64,000 nucleotides of DNA from Salvia splendens. Lineage: Eukaryota > Streptophyta > Magnoliopsida > Lamiales > Lamiaceae. Positions 56,669 to 64,000 of the stretch are shown here, piece by piece. The notes beneath the pieces are model-generated. The model saw nothing but the letters and a program-made list of their open reading frames with translations. It was not told where the DNA came from and ran no database searches. The first letter of the stretch is position 1; each line of letters begins with the position of its first letter. A program made the position numbers and the translations under genes. The stretch is taken from assembly GCF_004379255.2 (NCBI RefSeq), contig NC_056045.1, positions 10,815,593 through 10,879,592 of the forward strand. The letters run 5' to 3'.

Positions 56669-58570
56669 TTCCACCCTCCTTAAAAGAAATTTCATCCCGA
56701 AATTTGTGCAGCTATACTCGAAAAGCTCGGGTAACGTTCCTTCATCTTCTCCAACTCCCGCGTGGCTTTCTCCTACCCGTGGTGCTCCCACAGTACTTTC
56801 ACTGAAGTGATAGACTTATTTCTTAATTGTTGCACCTTTCTGTCCAAAATTGTTGTTGGCTTTTCCTCATAGCCCAGATCTGGGTTTGTTATTATCTCAT
56901 TTTGGTGAGTCACGTGCTTCGGATCAAACACATACTTTCTAAGCTGGGATACATGGAATGCGTTGTGAATGTTCCCAAAACTTGGCGGTACCGCCAAATG
57001 ATAAGCTACTGGTCCGACCACTTCCAAAATCTCGTATGGTCCGATGTATTGGGGCCGAAGTTTTCCCTTGACTCCAAACCTGATTATTTCTTTTGAGGGC
57101 GACACCTTTAAGAAAACTTTATCTCCCACATTAAATCGTAAATCGGTTCGTCGGGTATCCGCATAGGACTTCTGCTTATCCTGAGCTTCTTTGATCATCT
57201 CCCGGATTTTTCTGACAACTGCTATCATTTCCTCGATAGCATCTGGGCCCAAAATTTTCCTCTCACTGACCTCTTCCCAATAGAGGGGCGATCTACACTT
57301 CCCCCCGTTCAGCGCTTTGTACGGAGCCATATCAATCGTTGCTTGGTAGCTATTGTTATAGGTAGATTCTATTAGTGGTAGTACCTGTTCCCAATTGCTC
57401 CCTCTATCGAGCACTACTTCCCTTAGCATATCCTCAAGAGTCTGAATTGTTTTTTCCGATTGTCCATCGGTTAATGGGTGAAATGTCGTACTAAAATTCA
57501 ATTGCGTCCCTAGCTCTTTCTGTAAGCTCTTCCAAAATCTGGACGTGAATTTGGCATCTCTGTCTGACGTGGTCGTTGCTGGCACGCCACGTAGGCGGAT
57601 GGTTTCTCTCACGTACAACTGAGCTAGCTTCTCCGATCTGTACGTAATCAGTATTGGTCCAAAGTGAGCGCTCTTGGTAAGACGATCGATTATCACCCAA
57701 ATTGCAATATTTCCTCCTTGAGGTTTTGGTGGTCCCGTGACGAAATCCATGGCTATGTGTTCCCATTTCCACTCGGGAATCTCTAACGGCTACAACTTCC
57801 TATAAGGTCATTGGTGCAGTGCCTTTACTTGTTGACAGGCAAGACACCTCTCAACGTAAGATGTTATATCCCTCTTCATACCATCCCACCAGAACTTCTT
57901 CTTTAAGTCCTGATACATCTTTGTACTTCCTGGGTGGGCGGTGCATGGGGTATCCTGTGCTTCGCTCATTAGCTCATTTCTGAGCTCCTCCTGGTTGGGC
58001 GCACACAATCTCTCTTCAAACATGAGTGCATTATCTGCCTCCTCCTGATAATTCTCTCGTTTGCCCGTTCTCAATTTTAGACACAACTTCTCTAGAGCCT
58101 CGTCCTGTCTCTGGGCCCCGACGATCCTGCCTCTCAGATCAGGGACAACTACTAGAGTAGAAATTATGCCTCCTACCGTCTCGGCTGCTTGCACCATCTC
58201 TAAGTAGTTCCTCCTCCTAGGTGAACAGGACTGCTAATTGGTGCTGACTCTTACGGCTCAACGCGTCTGCCACAACGTTAGCCTTGCCCGGGTGGTAATT
58301 TATGCCACAGTCGTAATCTTTTACTAATTTGAACCATCTCCTATGTAGCATGTTCAGGTCCTTCTGCTCGAAGAAATAATTGGGACTCTTGTGGTCCGTG
58401 AAAATTTCACACCTAACTCCATATAGGTGGTGTCTCCAAATTTTCAATGCGTGGACCACTGCCGCTAGTTCTAGATCATGTGTTGGATAGTTGAGCTTGT
58501 GTGGTCTGAGTTGTCGTGACGCATAAGCGATCACCTTCCCATTCTGCATCAATACACATCCAAGCCTACT
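56669..58570 (-). pseudogene. Second chromovirus copy: RNase H to chromodomain, truncated
   Basis: Collinear with 25138-27040. The integrase (57750-56773) is open over 325 codons: WVIIDRLTKSAHF, TTSDRDAKFTS, GQSEKTIQTLEDML, YIGPYEILEVVGPVAYHL and the chromodomain start ILDRKVQQLRNKSITSVKVL. It stops at a TAG after WEHHG where the other copy has CAG. The zinc finger ORF is 58197-57808 and the RNase H C-terminal part 58552-58217. Similarity ends at about 58570 within RNase H. Compared with the left copy it is better preserved in integrase. Confidence 0.9.
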
Positions 58571-59060
58571 TTCTCCATTCGATATACACTAATTACCTTT
58601 TCTTTATACATCTATTTACTTTATTAATTGTTGCTTCTCGTCAAGTTGTTGAGCTTCTACAATCCTAGTTCTCATATTGGTCTCGATTACTAATATTGCT
58701 TTCTACTTTCTAGGGTCTGAGGTGCTTTCACTATTTATAATTGCATTCTATCGAATTCATGCATTAATTCTTTCTCTCATGTCAGCAACACAACCAATTG
58801 GGTTTGATTTTTTCTACTCAAAGAGTTAGCTACTACGTTCTCTTTCTAGGGTGGTGTTAGTGAATATTACACATTTGAGTAATTCTTCACGATCTCGAGC
58901 CATTATTGTTGTCGCTTGCATGTTCAATTTCATGTGCTTAAAGAAGTCGTTCTTATGTTTAGACACTGTGAGAACATGTGCTATAGTAACTTCTCCTTTA
59001 GTAGTTGGAATTCATTTCTTTTGTATTTGTTCTCAATCAATTTAAAATTATACATTTCTT
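58571..59060 (-). pseudogene. Highly degraded Ty3/gypsy pol remnant (RNase H to zinc-finger spacer)
   Basis: No ORF, but stretches such as GTTAGCTACTACGTTCTC...CTAGGGTGGT (58829-58853) and TTGCATGTTCAATTTCATG (58915-58933) line up in order with the RNase H region of the chromovirus at 26740-26850. TTGTTGAGCTTCTACAATCC (58645) lines up with the spacer beyond. This is an older, different element onto which the second chromovirus copy was truncated or joined. Confidence 0.5.
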
Positions 59061-59201
59061 TTGGGCACAAGAATTTAGAAATAGATGTGTTAAATGTTAA
59101 AGTGAAGAAAGTAAAGTAAGAAGATGAATAAAGTAAGAAGATGAATAAAGTAAGAAAGATGAAGAGAGTAATGTATGAATGGGTAAATTTTTTATGACAA
59201 C
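59061..59201. other. Short AT-rich flank of the tandem element
   Basis: Contains two and a half copies of AAGTAAGAAGATGAATAA (59112-59160). Ends ACAAC immediately before the LTR; its duplicate would lie beyond the window. Confidence 0.6.
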
Positions 59202-60475
59202 TGATGTGTATTTTTCGAGCTTTTATATCAATGAATTACTTACACACAAGCTTAATAAAATAGCTCTAAAATTACAACTTTCTGCAAGAGTACAGATGTA
59301 GTTGTAGTAAAAGAGTGTCGAACCACAGGGAGGCGTAGGTTATTTAATTAGAGAAAGATAAAAATAAAGAAAGGATAAAACAAACAAAGATAAATAAAAT
59401 ACAAAACTAGAAAATAGGATAAGAAGAAATCATTGCTCCTATATGTCTTGGGCATACGAATTGGGATACTTCGATGGATTACTACGATCAAGACTATGCT
59501 TAAGAGGATTAAGTTTGTTTTACGCTCCCTATCCGCTGAACACTTCAAGAGAATTGTATACCTAGGATAAGCTGAACACGTCTCCCAAGTTCTAGTCACT
59601 AACCTATCACTCTTGCTAGGTCGCGCAGTAAGCTTTAGTTTAGCTTCTATGATTGTCAAACACGATAATTAGCTCATTTTAACTTAATGCCCACGCGGAA
59701 GCGCAGCAGACACTAAACCAAATATATAGAAGAAAACTATCGATCCACTCGAGATTATCTCCCTGAACAAGTATCAAATCTCGAGTTCCTTGCATATGAG
59801 TACGACCAAAATCTATGCTAAAGAGGCAATAGAATAATGGCTACAAAGTTCTACCTATCTAGACGTCTCAAGATTAGTAGAATAATTAAACAATTCATAA
59901 ACAAGAATCACACGTAAATCAAACCATAATAATCATCTAAGTATCCAACAATTCACCCTACAACATATTCGGAGCAACGAAGGAAATCTAGCCAAACATA
60001 CTAAAATGAATTACACCAAAAGAACCGTGAACCGTGAACTCCGTGGTGTTCTCCAACTCTAGATGATGGATGATCTCCTCCGGGATGGAGTATGGATCCT
60101 CCCTTCCTCTTCTTCCTTCTCCTTATTTCTTCCTCAGCCGTCCTCCCCCTGTTTCTCACGACCTCTTCCTTATTTAATTGCCCAAAACTCCCGAGAGAAA
60201 ACTGCCAAAATGCAGTTACAGCACCAAACGCCCGACCGGGCAGAATTAAAAGAGAAATTCGCCCGACCGGGCGAATAATCTGTACTCCTCATGCGAAACT
60301 GAAAACGCCCGACCGGGCGTTTTGCAATACGAAAATCGCCCGACCGGGCAAAGTCTCTGGACTCCGAATGCCTTCTAACACCCAAAACTACACTCAAAGC
60401 ACGACTTGGTGAGTTACAATTCACATAAAAGTGTGTAGTCTAAGGGGAAAAACATAGAACATATGCTTCGCATCA
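59202..60475 (-). repeat. LTR 1 of the tandem element
   Basis: 1274 bp, TGATGTGTATTTTTCGAGC to CTTCGCATCA. The U3 side (60229-60350) carries four CGCCCGACCGGGCG motifs, followed on the minus strand by a TATA-like AATTAAATAAGG near 60170-60181. Confidence 0.93.
60229..60350 (-). promoter_or_regulatory. Palindromic U3 motif cluster of the tandem element
   Basis: Four copies at 60229, 60260, 60306 and 60337 of CGCCCGACCGGGCG or ...GCA. The same arrangement is in LTR 2 at 63292-63413. Related to the clusters at 41316-41502, 45396-45509 and 452-494. Confidence 0.7.
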
Positions 60476-62264
60476 AATACCCCCAAACTAAAGCTCTTGC
60501 TCGCCCCGAGCAAGATACATTTTAAGCACAAAAACTCAACCAAGTCTAACCCGCAAAGAGATTTTCATCAACAAGAATCATGTAGGGACGTGAGTGACAA
60601 GATCTAAACCCCCGACATTTCCAATCGAGATTTCCCACTCTCAAGAACAATCACTCATCCCCCTAGAACTTCAAGTCAAGGTGCACTTCAAGGTAAGTCC
60701 AAACATGTGATCATACAACTCAAACCGTCATCATTGACTCGTCAAGCATTACTTACCACATAGACTCGCGGATTTCAAATCAAACTTCACTAACTCTACC
60801 AAGTTATTTACAAAGCATCCACAAGCATCAACAATAAGGTCCAAGGTCTTAATTAAAGGTTGTAATGGGGCTAGGGGTGAGGTAGGATAAATATGGATAG
60901 TAAGCTCAAAAGCTACACATTTGAGTGCCAAATTCTTCCCTCCTACAACTTCCTTCCAAAGATCAAACAACAAAATATTACAACCAAATTCGCACTCCCC
61001 CAAACTTGAGATCTATTCTAAACAAGATTACATATTACACAAATATAGAAGCTCTAACTTTATTTCATCAAACTTTTTCTTCTTTCTTTTTTTTTCTCTA
61101 GAAAAGACCTCGACTTTTGCAAATTTGGAGGTCGTCTTTTTCTTTCTTTTTGTTTCCTCTTTTTTTTTCTCTAAGAACTTCATTCTTTTCACTTATACAT
61201 TACATCAAGTCTAAAAATGTCTACACTTTACAATTCACCACCCAACACTCAAACTAAGTCACCAAAGCTCAAACTTGTTTTTAGCACCCAAATAGTAGCA
61301 AGGTCTATTGATGAGGCTAAAATTAGGCTTTTTTCAGTGGCTAAGTGTTTAGCTAAGTGTTTACACAAAGAATAAGGTAGTAAGCTCAAGGTGGCTTCTA
61401 GGGGATCATGTGATGGACTAGGCATGTGATCATTTGGCCATAGAGTTCATCCTAGTGCCTTATCCTCCCATATCGTTGACACAAATGAATACAAGCACGC
61501 AACTCGATAAAGCAAATCAATTCAAGATAATTTCCACAAGACATATGACTTTCATACTCTCCTCAACTCAAGAAATCGGATGTAATCACAACATGCTCTT
61601 TCAAATAAATTCATGCACAGATTCTATCCATCCTAAGCTTCAAAGATCAAGTAAGATCAAGCAAGATTTCCCAACCAGAAAGCCGAAGATCTAGCATGCA
61701 CCCGTCAATTACATGATTCAAAACATTTTAGCATATAATACACCCAATAACATGCATCACAAATCATTCACAACCCCCCCAAACTTAAATGCATCATTGT
61801 CCTCAATGCATGCAAAGAAGAACAAAAATAAAGTAAAGGGAAAGAGAGCTCCCCCAAACTTGGCATGATGTCCATAGTGCATTCGGGTGGGAGGGTGGTT
61901 GTATTTTCCTTTGTAGGTATGATTCCTCCTAAGCTCCAATATGAGTCTCATCTCCATGTTGCTCCTACAAAAAGAAAAAAAAAAAAAACACAAAAAGAAA
62001 ACAAAATACTCAATTCATAAAAATACATCGAAGGAAAGAATTGAGCGAACAAAACCCTCGATTTATTAAGAGAAAATAAAAAACTAAAAACTCATTGGGT
62101 TGCCTCCCAACTAGCGCCTTTGTTTAAAGTCGTTGGCTCGACTTAGCCTTCTAGCTACAACTCTGTAACAAGAAAATAAAATGTTAGAAAGCTATACAAA
62201 AATAAAAATAAAAAGAATCCTAAATTAAATAACCAGTTGCCTCCCCGGCAACGGCGCCAAAACT
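60476..62264 (-). other. Internal region of the tandem element, non-coding
   Basis: 1789 bp without a gene. Polypurine tract at 60476-60490 (minus AGTTTGGGGGTATT). T-rich and TTTTTCTTTC runs at 61070-61200. GGGTTGCCTCCCAACTAGCG at 62097-62116 resembles the Athila sequence just after integrase (45579). Primer site 62241-62259 next to LTR 2. Confidence 0.85.
62241..62259 (-). promoter_or_regulatory. Primer binding site of the tandem element
   Basis: Minus-strand TGGCGCCGTTGCCGGGGAG lies five bases inside LTR 2. Same type as Athila. Confidence 0.9.
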
Positions 62265-63538
62265 TGATGTGTATTTTTCGAGCTTTTATATCAATGAATT
62301 ACTTACACACAAGCTTAATAAAATAGCTCTAAAATTACAACTTTCTGCAAGAGTACAGATGTAGTTGTAGTAAAAGAGTGTCGAACCACAGGGAGGCGTA
62401 GGTTATTTAATTAGAGAAAGATAAAAATAAAGAAAGGATAAAACAAACAAAGATAAATAAAATACAAAACTAGAAAATAGGATAAGAAGAAATCATTGCT
62501 CCTATATGTCTTGGGCATACGAATTGGGATACTTCGATGGATTACTACGATCAAGACTATGCTTAAGAGGATTAAGTTTGTTTTACGCTCCCTATCCGCT
62601 GAACACTTCAAGAGAATTGTATACCTAGGATAAGCTGAACACGTCTCCCAAGTTCTAGTCACTAACCTATCACTCTTGCTAGGTCGCGCAGTAAGCTTTA
62701 GTTTAGCTTCTATGATTGTCAAACACGATAATTAGCTCATTTTAACTTAATGCCCACGCGGAAGCGCAGCAGACACTAAACCAAATATATAGAAGAAAAC
62801 TATCGATCCACTCGAGATTATCTCCCTGAACAAGTATCAAATCTCGAGTTCCTTGCATATGAGTACGACCAAAATCTATGCTAAAGAGGCAATAGAATAA
62901 TGGCTACAAAGTTCTACCTATCTAGACGTCTCAAGATTAGTAGAATAATTAAACAATTCATAAACAAGAATCACACGTAAATCAAACCATAATAATCATC
63001 TAAGTATCCAACAATTCACCCTACAACATATTCGGAGCAACGAAGGAAATCTAGCCAAACATACTAAAATGAATTACACCAAAAGAACCGTGAACCGTGA
63101 ACTCCGTGGTGTTCTCCAACTCTAGATGATGGATGATCTCCTCCGGGATGGAGTATGGATCCTCCCTTCCTCTTCTTCCTTCTCCTTATTTCTTCCTCAG
63201 CCGTCCTCCCCCTGTTTCTCACGACCTCTTCCTTATTTAATTGCCCAAAACTCCCGAGAGAAAACTGCCAAAATGCAGTTACAGCACCAAACGCCCGACC
63301 GGGCAGAATTAAAAGAGAAATTCGCCCGACCGGGCGAATAATCTGTACTCCTCATGCGAAACTGAAAACGCCCGACCGGGCGTTTTGCAATACGAAAATC
63401 GCCCGACCGGGCAAAGTCTCTGGACTCTGAATGCCTTCTAACACCCAAAACTACACTCAAAGCACGACTTGGTGAGTTACAATTCACATAAAAGTGTGTA
63501 GTCTAAGGGGAAAAACATAGAACATATGCTTCGCATCA
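62265..63538 (-). repeat. LTR 2 of the tandem element
   Basis: 1274 bp, same length as LTR 1 and essentially identical. It is followed by a polypurine tract and a second internal region (63539-64000), so it is shared by two units. Confidence 0.93.
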
Positions 63539-64000
63539 AATACCCCCAAACTTAAGCTCTTGCTCGCCCCGAGCAAGATACATTTTAAGCACAAAAACTC
63601 AACCAAGTCTAACCCGCAAAGAGATTTTCATCAACAAGAATCATGTAGGGACGTGAGTGACAAGATCTAAACCCCCGACATTTCCAATCGAGATTTCCCA
63701 CTCTCAAGAACAATCACTCATCCCCCTAGAACTTCAAGTCAAGGTGCACTTCAAGGTAAGTCCAAACATGTGATCATACAACTCAAACCGTCATCATTGA
63801 CTCGTCAAGCATTACTTACCACATAGACTCGCGGATTTCAAATCAAACTTCACTAACTCTACCAAGTTATTTACAAAGCATCCACAAGCATCAACAATAA
63901 GGTCCAAGGTCTTAATTAAAGGTTGTAATGGGGCTAGGGGTGAGGTAGGATAAATATGGATAGTAAGCTCAAAAGCTACACATTTGAGTGCCAAATTCTT

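Larger units (their letters stand above)
59202..64000 (-). mobile_element. Tandem LTR-internal-LTR-internal array of a non-coding Athila-like element
   Basis: LTR 59202-60475, internal 60476-62264 (1789 bp), LTR 62265-63538, then the same internal sequence again from 63539 to the window edge. Period 3063 bp. By eye the two units differ at only about two positions (60367 C versus 63430 T, and one base near 60487/63550). There are no gag or pol ORFs, so it is non-autonomous. Primer site, polypurine tract and the GTTGCCTCCC...AGCGC...TTGTTTAA block match Athila. The right end lies outside the window. Confidence 0.9.

Overview
This is plant nuclear DNA, almost certainly from a eudicot. The evidence is the Ty3/gypsy chromovirus with a chromodomain integrase, Athila-type retrotransposons with a tRNA-Asp-type primer site and an ATHILA ORF-1 gene, dense Stowaway and Tourist/Harbinger MITEs, a plant-mobile-domain (PMD) gene, and an exon of a plant autoinhibited Ca2+-ATPase. 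Repeat style suggests an asterid, perhaps Lamiales, but I cannot fix the species. I see no intact host gene. The window is a pericentromeric-type graveyard of nested transposable elements.

Layout. 1-760 is the U3 part of an Athila-like LTR (minus). 900-7031 is a PMD pseudogene split by a 2.8-kb solo LTR (2135-4929, TSD TTGAC) and by a Stowaway MITE (5359-5614). About 7250-8758 is a Copia-like LTR remnant. 8759-11051 is a Mutator transposase fragment interrupted by a PIF/Harbinger element (8936-10909, TSD TTA) with its own decayed transposase. 11.5-21 kb holds MITEs nested in MITEs, plus a Pack-MULE (15299-16474, 9-bp TSD) that carries exon 1 of an ACA-type Ca2+-ATPase.

From 21 to 58.6 kb the framework is one minus-strand Tekay/Del-type chromovirus: 3' LTR 21013-25137, decayed gag-pol, 5' LTR 53256-56668. 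Two Athila-type elements sit in its leader, 85 bp apart and in the same orientation. One is a 10.1-kb derivative (30140-40241, TSD GATGT) that lacks RT, RNase H and integrase and joins protease to ORF-1 in one frame. The other is a 12.3-kb Athila (40327-52599, TSD TGCAT) with gag, protease, RT-RH, integrase and ORF-1 all recognisable but broken. Right of the chromovirus 5' LTR lies the 3' half of a second copy (56669-58570), so the arrangement is LTR-internal-LTR-internal. From 59202 to the window end there is a nearly identical tandem of a small non-coding Athila-like element with a 3063-bp period.

Most novel signals: (1) a cluster of palindromic CGCCCGGCCGGGCG-type motifs just upstream of the TATA box in three different Athila-like LTR families, with a further copy inside Athila between integrase and ORF-1, where it could be an internal promoter; (2) the gag-protease-ORF-1 derivative, whose in-frame stops are nearly all TAG at likely former CAG codons, as expected of deamination at CHG-methylated cytosine; (3) the Pack-MULE carrying a Ca2+-ATPase exon; (4) the tandem LTR-internal-LTR-internal structures. 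Lineage names rest on motif recognition by eye; no database search was possible.
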